Positions 25,633 through 37,473 of a stretch of DNA of 64,000 nt are shown here, piece by piece (positions within the stretch are counted from its first letter, which is position 1; the number at the start of each line of letters is the position of its first letter). The stretch lies in assembly GCF_910592395.1 (NCBI RefSeq), contig NC_088311.1, positions 8,126,501 to 8,190,500 of the forward strand, written 5' to 3'. The DNA comes from Lineus longissimus. Taxonomy: Eukaryota > Nemertea > Pilidiophora > Heteronemertea > Lineidae. The position numbers and the translations under genes were made by a program. The notes under the pieces are model-generated. The model did no database searches, was not told where the DNA came from, and saw only the letters and a list, made by a program, of their open reading frames with translations.

Positions 25633-25760
25633 GAGACGTTTTAGAATAGAAATTGATACCTTAATGTCGGTATTGATTAGTCTCACCAAAACCGCAAGGG
25701 GGAGCTAAAATGTATTTTTAAACATTTTAACTGCACCCCATCCTTGCGATTCTGGTTTAT
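25633..25760. mobile_element. Family D palindromic element, diverged copy
   Basis: The inverted halves are 'accgcaagggggagctaaaa' and 'ttttaactgcaccccatcct' ... 'tgcgattctggt'. The outer word 'ttttagaatagaaattga' is also at the outer end of the 8831-9000 palindrome, and 'gagctaaaat' is shared, so both belong to one family. Confidence 0.6.
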
Positions 25761-26013
25761 ACAAATCTGCAATAATAAGAAAATCAAAAATCTGGTAATT
25801 TACAGCATCAGCACAATTTGAAAATAATTTTGCTGCCAAACAGGTTTCTTGTCAAATCATAATTTTCCAAGCGAAGTTGTTACATATTTATACTGACATA
25901 GTATGTTTGGCTTACAAATGGTAAAGGTCTTGCTCTGGTAAAGAATTGACATTTTGAGCAACGGAAACCATCGGTCCATCTCCATATCTTAAGGCTATGA
26001 AAATGAAACTCAC
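25761..26013. other. No supported feature
   Basis: Short spacer between the family D element and the exon candidate at 26014. On the minus strand it would be the start of an intron. Confidence 0.3.
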
Positions 26014-26133
26014 GATAATTTGGTGGTCGACAACAATAACATTGTCATATGCCAGTAGGTGAAATGCTATATTTCCCTTCCTACGCAAAGTCACTTCAAT
26101 GTCTTCATATATCCTTTGTCGCAGCGAGACACC
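26014..26133 (-). CDS. Internal exon, 120 nt, family unknown
   Basis: The acceptor cttgtgtgcacttccag|GGTGTC and the donor ATTATC|GTGAGTTTC enclose 40 codons with no stop, phase 0 at both ends. The other two frames are closed. The peptide begins GVSLRQRIYEDIEVTLRRKG and continues NIAFHLLAYDNVIVVDHQII. It has a strong coding signature: 35 percent of codons start with G, 65 percent with a purine, and few start with T. The alternation of hydrophobic and polar residues suggests beta strands. This is one of the two best exon calls in the window; the protein family was not recognised. Confidence 0.55.
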
Positions 26134-27901
26134 CTGGAAGTGCACACAAGACTGTTTATCACTTCACTAGGTTCAACTGACGAGTCGCAGTAGGACCATC
26201 CATGTTTGAAATCATCTCGTTTGATCTAAGTGCAGTTCACACACGAGTTGCTGACAGTGTATTTTAATCTTTACCAGATCGATGTACTCGAGTCTTGATC
26301 GAATCTGTCAGAAGAATTTTAAAATGATTGGGAGTATTTTTCCCCCATTTTAGTTGGATCCAAAAAGACATCTTGTTTGCTAGACTTTTCATGGCAGCAA
26401 AACAAGATATCTGCTAACCTCATACATCCCTAGGAGGGAACAGATTTGATAGAAAAATTGCGTAATGTTGCATATCATCTATGAGAAACAGAATGGGCTT
26501 GTTGGTTATGAATTACTGATATTATGTAGGGAGCATTAATGAAAACTCCGTTAACGGATAGATTTGAACAAACCCCCCAAACTGCGTAATTATAAGCTGG
26601 TTGGCTAAAAAGGTTTGGTATAAGCTCAGTGGTAGTTCCCTGTCTACGTTGTACAGCTTAGTAATTTTGTTAGAGTCAGTCACACCTCATAAAGGAAAAA
26701 ATGGTTGCTGTTACAATAACCAGCTGCAAATTATGGGAGTGCATGAGTCACACCCTCCCCATTTATAAGAGCAACGATTTAGCCCTCGGAAGCCCAGAAG
26801 ATGCAACTTTGGCATTTAAATTTCCAAAGATTCTCTACGAGTGGGCCCAAAGGATCCTTACATTTTCATTAAAATTGCACCCTGGGTGAACCTGTCCCCT
26901 CTTTCCCAAACTTTTCATCTGCTAACACTGTTTTCAGATTTGTTGCAGAACCATATTGTGGATAGAATCAAAGCAGGAAATTCAGATAAAAACTCCACAG
27001 AGAAATAAAATCACTGATGTAGCTTCCAAAGTGCCTACAAATCACGTAATGTGACGTGAATGATAATGAAGCCGTCCCGATAATTAAATCTTTGCTATGC
27101 CAACATGATTACCAGGGGTGATTGAAGTATCACGTAACCAATACCACCAAGACAGAAGAATGAAACTGCAAAATCTTCAACAAAATATTGATCTCCCTTT
27201 GATCATAGCAGGTGTTGGAGAAGCAAACGCAAATGGTTGAAATGCAGAAGAAAGCAGACGAAAGCAGATGAAATATACTGCATTCAACGTATGATTCATC
27301 CCTTTAATTCGCTACTGATTTTCTGAAGCTTTTGCACCAGTACTGCATCTTCCTCTGGTTTGTTTGTTATTATAATCGATTCAAAAATACTTTATATCAT
27401 GCACATAGTCGTTTGATGCCTTTCAACATGTTCCATTTGGGGAGACAATGCAATGGCTACACAGAGTTGTCATGTCTTCATGTGCCTTCATGGCTTTGTA
27501 GGCGATTTAATAAATAGTAAGACATGTAAATCAACCCATCTTACATGTACATCGGCGAAACTAGTGTATACAAATACTCAACTCCCTTGACACTTGTCGA
27601 CCACTGACCTCAGTCCAACCCTAAATCAATAAAATCAACTGGGAAAAGTGGGCAATTTGGACTGCATTTATCCGAGTAATCTGGATATGGTGTTTATCGA
27701 TTATGTGCTTGTCGATTCCAATATCTCGTAGATGAATCCCATCGAATTTGCATCAAACAATCAACTCAAAGGGTTGTTGATCACGATTACGAATTGATGA
27801 TATGCCAAATGCAGCGATTGCAGTATGTCATTCACTTTGATTCACTTGGATGCTCACGTCTAAAGGTAATAAGAACTCCTCTGGCAGTTTAAATCATTCA
27901 G
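26134..27901. other. No supported feature
   Basis: Short frames (26701-26889, 27332-27517) lack bias and splice sites. Confidence 0.4.
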
Positions 27902-27944
27902 ATATGAACGAATATCATGTCACCAAATGATTTTTGAAGATGAT
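27902..27944 (+). CDS. Candidate 43-nt exon, plus strand
   Basis: The acceptor tttaaatcattcag|ATATG and the donor GATGAT|GTAAGTTTC bound a short segment. One frame (entered in phase 2) is open and reads YERISCHQMIFEDD. It could precede the terminal exon at 32729 if further exons lie between. Short and therefore uncertain. Confidence 0.25.
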
Positions 27945-29265
27945 GTAAGTTTCTTCAGCCAGCCAAATAATCTATAAACCTCGGCATACTCCAAATTATT
28001 TTCTTCCCTCATTTTATTGGTAAGGTAATTTTTTTCACTGCAACATAGGTAACCCGTTACAATTATCACTGCGATATAAGCATTGGTCGATTGGAAAGAT
28101 TTCCAAAATAATTTCTAACTTTTATCTCAAACACCAATCTGATGAATATGTTAGGAACTGATAGTGACTGCTAGTTTTACCCATAGTGACAAAGCAGACT
28201 TAAATGTCAAGGTTAACAATTTGCCTCATCCAATCTTCTGGAAGGGACAATATCGAAACAACATTAATTGACTTTTTATTATTGCTTTGGCCTTAACCTT
28301 TAGCTGAAAGAAATAATCCATAAGATGCTAAATTCGCTAAATAACAATCTTGATACAATCTCATTTTGCATTTTGTATATCGTCGATAATCAATCTTCGC
28401 CGAATTTGGTATTTGCAGTGACTGCTGGATTCGGGAGAGTTTTCAAATACCAAACTGAACACACCATTCCAGGGCCTAAAATATGATTCACAAGATAACT
28501 AGATAATTCACTCAAGGGAAAAATGAGTAATAAGGGAGTGCTCAGTTTAAAGCAACAGTTCACAATGAATAACAGAGTGTTTGAACAAAAAAGATAAATT
28601 TTTCAGTATCAACTAGTTCACAAATTTGAAAACGTTCTCAAAATGTTTACTGCCAGGGCAGTTGCTTATTAAGCAATATCTGTGGAAAGGATTGTACTTT
28701 ATGACTCTTCAAAAGAAAATGGTTTGTCCATTTCTTAGTATACTCTCACAAGAGCATGTCAATAACTACTAGTAACAAGAAGCTGTAGAAAGGTAATTGG
28801 TATCTTCATCTCTATATAACCAGTCAAGCCCAGAGCAATTCTGTCAGAACCTTGTCCTTCAAAGACAAGCCTAAGGATATTTTTATAATGAAAATGGGAC
28901 AAACGTAACTCTGCATAATTCCTTAGGCAGTTGAAAAGTTTTTATACGACCCCAGCCTAATGATATTTCAAAACTTTTCCTGCGGAAGGATTCGCATTTC
29001 CTTGCCTCTTGGAACCATTAAGATATCTTGGTAAAATAGTGTCAATAACCATTGTCAGATAGGGATAATTACTGTCAGCAACCTGAAGGCTGCAGAATAT
29101 TGATTAGTATATCCTTCTCCCACTGACCTAACACGTCGAGACTTGTCTCTCAAGAACATTGCTTTTGTGAGATGAAGACATAAGGGTCCACTGAGACATT
29201 ATCTTTTGAAGGATGTGCTTTTTTTACCTAGCTGGACATTTTGGGCAAACAATTATCTAACATCA
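27945..29265. other. No supported feature
   Basis: AT-rich. A 33-nt minus-strand segment (28749-28781) has an acceptor-like tctacag and a GTGAGA donor, but it is too small to call. Confidence 0.4.
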
Positions 29266-29379
29266 TGCCCTGGTTGTTCAAAACAAGTTGTGTCACTAAC
29301 GCTGGCATCAATTTACCATTAAGTCTTAGTGCAACTGAAGCGGATAACACCAAGTTAACGTTTCAGCAACCAGGCCCTG
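29266..29379. mobile_element. Short TIR element (ccctggttgtt ... agcaaccaggccc)
   Basis: The left end 'ccctggttgttcaaaac' is an imperfect inverse of the right end 'gttaacgtttcagcaaccag'. The same words 'gggcccggttgctgagtca' and 'taacgctgg' occur inside the foldback element near 47870-47920, so the two share an ancestry. Non-coding, about 115 bp. Confidence 0.5.
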
Positions 29380-30067
29380 TGCTTGATTCAAAGTTCAAGA
29401 AGGGCATTTTCAGGTAGATCTAATACATTCCTTAGAACTCAGCCAAGAAGATTCCTCTGCCTACATTGGATTTTATGATACCCCCTTTAAAAAAAATGTT
29501 ATGGTATAAGATTGTCTTCCTTCCTGCCATTAACATAGGGAATATGTTGTCAATTTATAAATTCCAAATCTATAAAATGTCATGGGACATAATACACCAG
29601 GCTGTTTTTACACATAACAAACTTATCTGGTTTCTTCCATATCTGCATTCAGAACCTCGATAACATCTTCCTATATGAGACAAAACCATGGTCATCTTCT
29701 AGTCGTGTCATTGTTCTGTCAAGTCTCCCAAGATATATAAAAACACAAATAACGCCACAGCAGCGCAAGACATTACACAAAGGCGGCAAGCAACGCTCTA
29801 GCTAGGCATGACAAAAGTCCTCAGTCCTCAGTAAAATCCAACACCTTTGCAGCCACTTCAAAATGGCACTTACAAGAGGAAATGCATGACCTTTTTCTAA
29901 GAAAATGAGATGATGAAATGTACATTTATCAAAAAGTGTTTGCATGCCATGGCTTTGAAGAATCAGTGGCGATTAACACTCTCATTAAGATGGTGTCAGG
30001 TCTTGAGCTGATTGCTTTGAAATTGGCTAACGTGTTCTGAAAATAATGAAACTAGTAGAAAAATATC
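29380..30067. other. No supported feature
   Basis: The 65-codon frame at 29466-29663 lacks coding bias and splice sites. No repeat with a second copy was seen. Confidence 0.35.
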
Positions 30068-30141
30068 AAGTTGCCTTGACTGGATTTGAACCATCTTTGG
30101 ATTGCCAGTCCATGCTCTACCAATAGTGATTTTGAGGTTCC
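30068..30141 (-). ncRNA. tRNA-like (Ala-type) SINE head, copy 2
   Basis: It aligns with 9780-9862: 'atatcaagttgcc', 'ggatttgaacc' (B-box), 'atctttggattgc' and 'ttgaggttcctt'. The anticodon position reads GGC here. The A-box is degraded. A second independent copy confirms a dispersed tRNA-derived family. Confidence 0.6.
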
Positions 30142-30733
30142 TTGACTTTCTGTACTGTGTGACATCATTTCTAGAGCTTCAATTAAGATTTTAACATCCA
30201 TTTAACCCAACCCAGTTGGCCAAACCCAGTTGTTGTAACAAATTGGGCTAAACTGCTGACCCATTATATTGTACCCAATTATAACATTAGTGAACTCATC
30301 AACCCAGAAATGATAATAGACACTTAGAGACAAGTGACACGCAGACATATTGCTCTTATATGGGAAGATGCATGCGCATGACGGCGTAAATAATAAAAGA
30401 CTCCCTCCAAATGTATTAGTATTGAGATTGGATAAAAGGTCTGAAAATTGGATAGCGTGGCAACATGTGATGCTGAAAATTGTGATTCAGTATTCGTCTA
30501 GCTTAATAGATCAAGTATGGGAAATGACTGACCACCCTATAAAAATGTCCTTCAGCTGGCATGGAATAAGCTTCAGGGACATTGCGGTTCTGACAGAATT
30601 TGAAATTCACTTTTTCAAACTTGCTCATAAGCAAAAATGTCCTTCAACGACAGCTTTGTTTCAGAAAGGCAACTTCAGACACCAGCGTAGAGGACAACAC
30701 CAACATTGTATTACCAAGAACTCATTAGTACTA
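30142..30733. other. No supported feature
   Basis: A patch of 'aacccagttg'-like words lies at 30205-30235. The plus-strand 187-codon frame beginning at 30350 runs on into the transposon at 30734 and is not accepted. Confidence 0.4.
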
Positions 30734-31315
30734 AGGCGAGACTTTTTTTATTTGTTGGTGCTCGGATTCACCGACCTCCCGATGTCCGATAAGAAAAAAA
30801 ATAAAATGTTTATATCCAGCCAGTCTCTGATCCGCCGATTCGAACATTACCGATTTTACAAAAAAAATAATTCTTTTTTTTATTTTGAGCTCCGACGCCC
30901 GACAGTAACTTAAAAGATCAAAAATATTTTTTTCAAAATCGAAATTCGACATGGTTGAATTAAAATTAGCTTCGTTGGATTGATCATTCGAATCGAAAGT
31001 GTGAATGCCAGACCAGCTCTGCCAGACCTAGACTGGTTCTTGTCCTTTCCTAATGCATCCACAGTAGATATTATGACGAGAACCAGTCTATTGTTAGGAG
31101 TCTGGCTGCTGAATGATCAATGTGTGAAAATGCACTACCTTTTTTAGGAAAATTTTTTATTTTTATCCTTCCCTCCGACTTTGAGAAATCCTATCATTTT
31201 TTCGAGACCATGAAATCTTTGGAAAAAAACATTTTTTTTGTTTTTGTTTTTCGTCCTCCTCAAAAATATATTCCTCCAAAAATCCGAGCACCAACTAATA
31301 AAAAAAGTCTCGCCT
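30734..31315. mobile_element. TIR element, 582 bp, with A/T-rich interior
   Basis: The ends are inverted copies of about 35 bp with one internal difference: 'aggcgagactttttttatt' then 'gttggtgctcggatt' on the left, and the inverse at 31281-31315. The interior holds long A/T runs and a nested inverted pair, 'gactggttcttgtc' (about 31031) and 'gacgagaaccagtc' (about 31075). No target duplication is obvious. It encodes no transposase, so it is non-autonomous. Confidence 0.75.
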
Positions 31316-32728
31316 GACCATGACAAAAGGATTGATGAGTAATATTTGCCTTTATCAGAGTATGTCCCTTTTGAAACAGCTCTTGTTAAAAACTCGACAA
31401 TGACAAGCCTCGTCCCACTTTTTCTAAATGAGGATGATCGATGATGATTCACCATTGATTAAATTCTTGAAAATGCATTGAACACATGACACATCCTCAA
31501 AACTATGGGGCACACACCTTGTTTGCGTGCAATTTCAAGCATTTATTTCCATCAACTGCAACTTCTAGTCAGAATATCAATAGCAGGCCTTATGGGCAGG
31601 CCTCTTGAAACCCACTTTAGTCATTTTCTGATAATGAATTTTGTGTATGGAATGTTGATTTATTGGTATCGAAAGCCCAAGTTACCATGTAGTGCCATCT
31701 TTACATACCAATTGTGCAGAAAACAACCACAGTTTATGCTTTCCCAGAATCATAACACACACCTCACACTCTGCGGAAACCATTTTAACACATTTGACCA
31801 ACACGGCTTTCTGCCGACACTGATTTAAGGTTTCATTTACCGCAACCCAGGCATTAACAAGTCACACTTCTTTTCCGCTCAAGTATAGATGATACTCCTG
31901 CTGTTTGATAGAAGAGCGTGTCACCGTGATCATCAATAAAACCCACACACCTCTTTCCTACGGTACCCCTTATTAGTCGCAGAAGCGATGGGAAGAGATT
32001 CTCCCCTGGGGATATCTCGGGATTGGCTCATGGCAAGTGGCAAATAAACCTGGACAGGTATATTATCAGCTATGGGCAAATATCCAATCAGCCAAGGTAC
32101 TAGTTTATCCAGCAACGAGTGATACAATATTGGGAAACCACAATATGAGAGATCCATTGCCAAGAATGGCCATTACAACTAACAGGGTGATAAGCAGTTT
32201 GTTCTTTAAAATTATCCTATTCGCTTACATTGACTAGTGTCATGAACCACCTAATTTTCAAAAGCAAAATTTCAATCATCAATATGACAGCATTTTAAGT
32301 GTTCATAATATCTCCAAGCCTGCAAATAGAATCACCTCCTGAATAAGGAGCAAAAACTCTATATATACATGGCCATAAGTTTTTCAAAATTTGATATATT
32401 TTTTTGTTGCAAGGTCTTTTTTTTAAAACAAGAGAAACTTGACAATTGTCAATTTTGACCTTGCACTGTGGATGTAGGGGCTGTCAAATGCTTTGCGAAC
32501 AAAAATTGACTATTCAAGATATAATTATTTGAATAATCGAGGTATCGTCGATCAGTCCCTCATCATGTTTGGTTAACAATGGACTTGCTGCTTAAAATAA
32601 ACTTTCCTTTCATGCAAAGTTCTGAGGAGGATTTTAGCAAACTTAAGTCCTTTGGAGTTTTAATTAAGCTACCCAGTGGGACCAGGAGACAGAAACAGGA
32701 ATATCCTAAGGCCCCCCCCCTTTGTCAG
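31316..32728. other. No supported feature
   Basis: Opposed short frames near 31505-31828 and 31933-32237 lack splice sites and bias. Confidence 0.4.
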
Positions 32729-32861
32729 ATATGAAACCAATCGATATCAAACAAGCGACGCTAATGGTTCAAAGTTGCCTCCAGTGACTGTATCAGGACA
32801 GATGAAACTGAATACTCTACACCATGAGATATTCGCGGAGCTAAAAAAGCTGGTGCATTAA
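32729..32861 (+). CDS. Terminal coding exon, plus strand, with 3' UTR
   Basis: A pyrimidine-rich acceptor (ccccccccctttgtcag|A) opens a frame in phase 2 that runs 43 codons to TAA at 32859-32861. The peptide is YETNRYQTSDANGSKLPP then VTVSGQMKLNTLHHEIFAEL and KKLVH. The codon pattern is coding-like (26 percent G-start) and the frame is followed by poly(A) signals. The C-terminus looks helical (LNTLHHEIFAELKKLVH). Upstream exons were not identified with confidence; 27902-27944 is one possibility. Family unknown. Confidence 0.45.
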
Positions 32862-32873
32862 GAATTTTATGGC

Positions 32874-33015
32874 AATAAAATATAAAGGTGCATCAAGAGC
32901 TTGTTGTTGATAGCATTGAGTGTGAGATTATTCTCTTCAATATTGCATCAAGATGAAACTGTTATCCACCAGAGCACGTTAATGTTACAGTTTTTGTAAT
33001 AAAATGTTCTTTTTA
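32874..33015 (+). terminator. Two poly(A) signals after the exon at 32729-32861
   Basis: AATAAA at 32874-32879 lies 12 nt after the stop. A second AATAAA at 32998-33003 is followed by the T-rich stretch 'tgttctttttatt', a usual downstream element. The second is the better 3' end. Confidence 0.45.
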
Positions 33016-34636
33016 TTCAATATCTTAATTGTTTGTCCCCCTATTCTATCTAATACATGAGGATGCTGATGGTACAACTAATCCTTTAAGACCTCACCAA
33101 ACTGTCATGAGAAAATGGTTTAAACTGCTCCATTGGCATTCAGCATGAGCTATCGATCGATCTTGTAAATGTAGATGTAGATGTAGGAAGTAATTGCAAA
33201 TGGTAGGCACAGTGTGAAATATGTCTGAACACATTCTCAAAACTTGCCACTTTTGTTAAAGGTACATCAACATGGACCGCTTGCAGGGCTAAACGATTGC
33301 ATTTTTCGGACCTACATAATTCTGACTGATGACTAATGGAGTGTTGCATGAAATCATGAGTGATGTCAATCATGTCACGATCAAGGTTACAACACCCATG
33401 TGATATCCCACGACACTCAATTGGTCACATCTGCCTGAAATTTAGCAAACGAAAAAGCACAACTTTTGGCACTGCGAGTTGGCCTTGATCAGTGATCTGC
33501 TTCGCACCAATTTTGCGGTAATTAACAATAAAGTGGTCTTAGAATTATGAAAAAAGAGTGTTCTCTAATATCTTAAATGCCTTTTTCATTGTACAGATCC
33601 ATTATTTAAGTGATGGCCCTCTAATGCACTCCACTTAAATTGCAAAGGTGAAACCAGTTAAAGTGAAAAAATTGGTCTTTAGAATAGCTTATGGCCACGA
33701 AAGGCCATATTTGGTTAATAAACACCATCCCTATCAATTGGAAGTGTTCTCTCCTCCTCTATTACAAGCTAATTGGAAAGTGAATAGAGTATGACTGAAG
33801 CGGAGCAGAAACTACACTTGATGGGATTTTTATATAATGCATACAGGAATCACCAGGACATCCTCACAGCCCAGAGCAACGAGCAAAGCTGCTAGGAAAA
33901 CCATGGAGATAGTTCAATTGTATTGTTTGGTAACATGTTCTAATACTTCTGGCGCAAGGTAATGTACATGTAAGGTAACTCACAATGCTCGGTTTTTCAA
34001 CAGAAGGAATTTCATCAGCAGAAGCAACCAAGACTTAAATGGTAAGGAGTAAAGTCAATAGTATCAGATATTTTCAATATGCATTAGGCTGTGACACAAG
34101 AGCTTTTCAATGCTCAAGCATCAGAGATGAGCAATATTTTTATAATCATCGCTGTGATTAGTAATTAATGAAAAGATTGCTAGTTTGAGTTCAAAATTGG
34201 TGCTTTGTAATAAAATCCTGTACACATCAGCACAATAAAACTCACTTGTTTGCAGTACCCTCAATACTCTGCTTCAGTTTAGAACTGCCTTTATCTCACA
34301 CAAGGAGGCTGCGAGTCACTGTGAGTATAAGCCACAGTCACATAAGGTGTTGAACCCACCACCTCCTAGCTCCGAGCCAAAGTTTATATCATTGCAGCAT
34401 GAAGAAGCTGACCTATAAATGTCAACAACATAGTAACAACACTATATTCATTAATCAAAAGTTCACAGTAAACAAATTTTGATGACCTTTCCAGCATAAA
34501 ATCAATGCAGCAAGGGCCTTGGGCAAAGCTGCAAACTGCTATAATCTGTAACAATAGGACCGAACTTAAACAGTAGTAGCACCACATTATTTTGATCTCA
34601 AGAAGCAACAGGGGCCTCTCTCTGCAGATAACAGCC
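33016..34636. other. No supported feature
   Basis: AT-rich. A 21-nt minus-strand segment near 33868 has a good acceptor (ttttcctagcag) and a GTGAGG donor, but it is not callable at that size. Confidence 0.4.
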
Positions 34637-35057
34637 TGTTCTACATGAGGACAGTTGGAACCGGCTTCGAGCCAGCTCGAGGCGGGTCAGGATAATTTTT
34701 ACCGTGTAGAACGAAATCAGAACCGTCTCCAAGTGACCTGACCCAAGGCGCGTTAGCACTGCAGTCTCGAGTCACTTGAGGCGGGTTGGAGCCACTTCAA
34801 GACGCTGAATCTCTCGTGTAGAACCGATCTGGCCTCGAGTCACTTTGCGCACGGTACTAAAATCGAGTAGTGCGGTATATAGCAGTTCATGAAAACACGC
34901 GCCACCATGCGACGGGTTAGTGGTTTAAGTGGCCTGAACTGACCTGGGGCCGGCGATTTGATCCGTCTCCGTGTAGACAGTGCAAAGCCAGTTACAGGTG
35001 ATCCGGCTTCAAGTGGCTCGAGGTGAGGAGGGCTAAAACCGTCCTCGTGTAAAAGCA
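34637..35057. mobile_element. GC-rich TIR element with repeated inner motifs, 421 bp
   Basis: The left end 'tgttctacatgaggacagtt' is an imperfect inverse of the right end 'aaccgtcctcgtgtaaaagc'. Inside, 'tcgtgtagaac'-like and 'cgagtcacttgaggcggg'-like motifs recur several times in both orientations, as subterminal transposase-binding repeats do in hAT-type elements (inference). The GC content stands out from the flanks. No target duplication could be fixed. Confidence 0.55.
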
Positions 35058-35608
35058 ACTAACATGCCTACATTACATTTATTTGCGACAAAGACGACGA
35101 GGGACAATGGACACTGCAGTATTGGATCGACTCACTGTGCTGGTGAACCAAAGAGCTACAGGGGTTGATACTTTTTCATTTTTGTTTTTACCCGACTCCC
35201 CAAAACCCCAACCTATGCAATTGAAAGCCTTGCTCTTCGTTTGGATAATGTAATTGAAAACAAACCCAGCTTCACCTGTGACATGACTGACACCACTGTT
35301 TAGGACTACAAAAGACCCAGAAGGCAAAGCCACATGATATGAAAGGAAGTGGTGGTCTGTCAATAGCTGTCTGTCTCTTTTCATACCTTTGTATGCATTG
35401 CAGACCAAAGGGTATTCAGTATGGGTTGCAGGGCAGATCACATCCAAATGTTCACTTACTATATTTCACAAGAAGGTGTCTTAAATGTGTCATGTGTGTA
35501 GCATACAGGGGCGGGCGTAGCTAGTCTTTTGGTCTTGGGGGGGGGGGCAAAAACTCTCGGGGAGGATGGGCAAATTGACTTTTAAAAAAATCTTTTGGCC
35601 AAAATCAC
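35058..35608. other. No supported gene; poly-G tract
   Basis: A G10-11 run lies near 35537. The minus-strand 122-codon frame at 35079-35447 is unsupported. Confidence 0.35.
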
Positions 35609-35613
35609 TTTAA

Positions 35614-35948
35614 AGGGAACTGGAACCGCCGAGCGATTTATTCAACTTTTCGACTTTCACCGCCCGAGAAAGTCGAACTTCCAACTTCATATTCGAGTTC
35701 AAATTTGTAGCTCCGCCCCCAGTGCCCGAGCATGCGCAGTTCAATTTGATATCATTGAGAATCATGTGAGAATCACGTGAGTCATGCGATCTTTCATTCA
35801 TGAGTTTTCGTAGTAAATTCCATAGTAGTGACGTCACTCAATGATTGACAGCTAGGCGCCATGTTTCATTCATGCCTCGTTCTGATCACCCGATACGCGG
35901 GAAATGAAAACGAGGTCACACGAACTGGCTCGACGGTTCCAGTTCGCT
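35614..35948. mobile_element. TTAA-flanked TIR element, 335 bp (piggyBac-like MITE)
   Basis: TTAA (35610-35613) precedes 'agggaactggaaccg' and TTAA (35949-35952) follows 'cggttccagttcgct'. The termini pair at 19 of 21 positions. TTAA target duplication is the hallmark of piggyBac-type elements; the termini do not match a piggyBac consensus known to me, so the class is inferred from the target site only. The interior is GC- and CpG-rich and holds a CRE-like TGACGTCA near 35830. Non-coding. Confidence 0.7.
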
Positions 35949-35953
35949 TTAAA

Positions 35954-37408
35954 ACCAAAAGCATCACACTATTTCTGCTTTTTTCTGGCCTGAAAGTTTA
36001 ATTGCTTTCAGGCCGGTGAAATCATCCCGTGTGATCTTCTGGTGCAAATCTGCAGTTTTCTTCTTGAATCTAATGATTTTGGCCCAAGGGGATGATAAAC
36101 GTAAGATGTTTCATGCCTTGATACAATGAATTATGTACTCCAGAACATCTCCATCAAGCATGTATTTTCACAAGAACCAACTAGTTCGAATGTTCTTACA
36201 CAATTCTTACACATCATATCATTTCCTACCCAGAATGATTTTTCTGGCAACCATGAGGAGATGCATGAAAAATTAATGAGATATCGTATGATAGGAACCC
36301 CGATATGTACATTTGTAACATGAGAGATGGCATTGCAAGATTATTAAGGGCAAGATCCTAATGAGTACGAGGAAAATGATAAAAGACAACATGTTGTTCA
36401 TATATTGGCAGTTCTCAATAGTTCAAAACATGTGCGCGGGATGTTGAGGCATCTGTATTTGACGCTAAAAAATCACTTAAGAAACTCTTGTAAAAATGGT
36501 GAGTTTGAACGAAATCCTTAGAAAGGATAAAATTTCAAAATTCTAATTACGAAGTACCTAAATAATAATTTTTCAAATCAGACACTCCATTCCCATTTTT
36601 GAACAACTTGATCTAAGATGCAGTAAAATGTCACTTTACTTGTTAGAAAACAAGACAAGTTTAACAAATCAAGATGGAAAAACTTTTCACTTGGTCCTTC
36701 ACAACAGAAGCACGTACAAAAAATAAGGAAATAAATTGTACCTTTATTCTGAAGAGTTTAGATGCTCAAAGATGCCAGTCGCCTTTAAAAGCAGGCCGAG
36801 GACAAGCATGACATTCACTCTTCAATCACCACCATGACCACAAGTAGAGGTTCTCATAGTGCATTCACCTTATGATGTTATCAGAAGGCGACCTGGATCA
36901 GTGATATGTTGCCACCCGGCAATGATTCTCTGACTAAACAATATACAATGCTGCTGGGCAGCCTAAAATGTTTCAAATTTCTGTACATAAAATCCGATAT
37001 CTATTGCTGGTGGCAACAGCTGAAAATTGGATTCAAAAGAAAATATGAGAGGGATTTTTTTCCATTTGACTCAAATAAGTGCAAGATGATATGGGATGTT
37101 TTGCTTCTAAGCTCTTCAAAGGTCATTCACAAGGAACGAATTGGAAATCGAATATTACCTTTTTGACTGCACCATGCAGGGCCAGGACTGGTGACTGTGA
37201 CTACTCTTTAAGATCAGTCGGCGCCGGAAGATGCCTGATGGTTCGCTTGGCCCAGGGAAGCTCGGCTGTGGCTTTAGCTTGTGCCCATGTCCAGTCTGGG
37301 GTCCGGGTACGCTCAACTGAGGCGTGAGGTGAAGCCCATGGCCATGTGCCCACAGGTGGCTTTTGTTTTTTTGGGATGGAGATGATGCCATAATTCTGTA
37401 CTCCTCAC
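35954..37408. other. No supported gene; GC-rich patch at 37165-37330
   Basis: The GC-rich patch is open in both directions (for example plus-strand CRARTGDCDYSLRSVGAGR) but has no clear splice sites. It could be an exon or an old element. Confidence 0.3.
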
Positions 37409-37473
37409 CGTCCAAACTATATAGATCCTTCAGTAAGCAATTCAAATAGTTTTTTATTGGATATTCTAACGCA
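37409..37473 (-). CDS. Candidate internal exon, 65 nt
   Basis: The acceptor tcattttcttgtcacatcggcag|TGCG and the donor GGACG|GTGAGGAG are both good. The frame entered in phase 2 is open and reads ALEYPIKNYLNCLLKDLYS then LDG, leaving in phase 1. Phase 2 entry matches the exit phase of 45436-45596. The T-start codon share is high. Family unknown. Confidence 0.35.

Noticed and set aside
30350-30913. 187-codon plus-strand frame, the longest in the window
   Set aside because: Its last third lies in the terminal part of the 30734-31315 transposon and no splice or codon evidence supports it.
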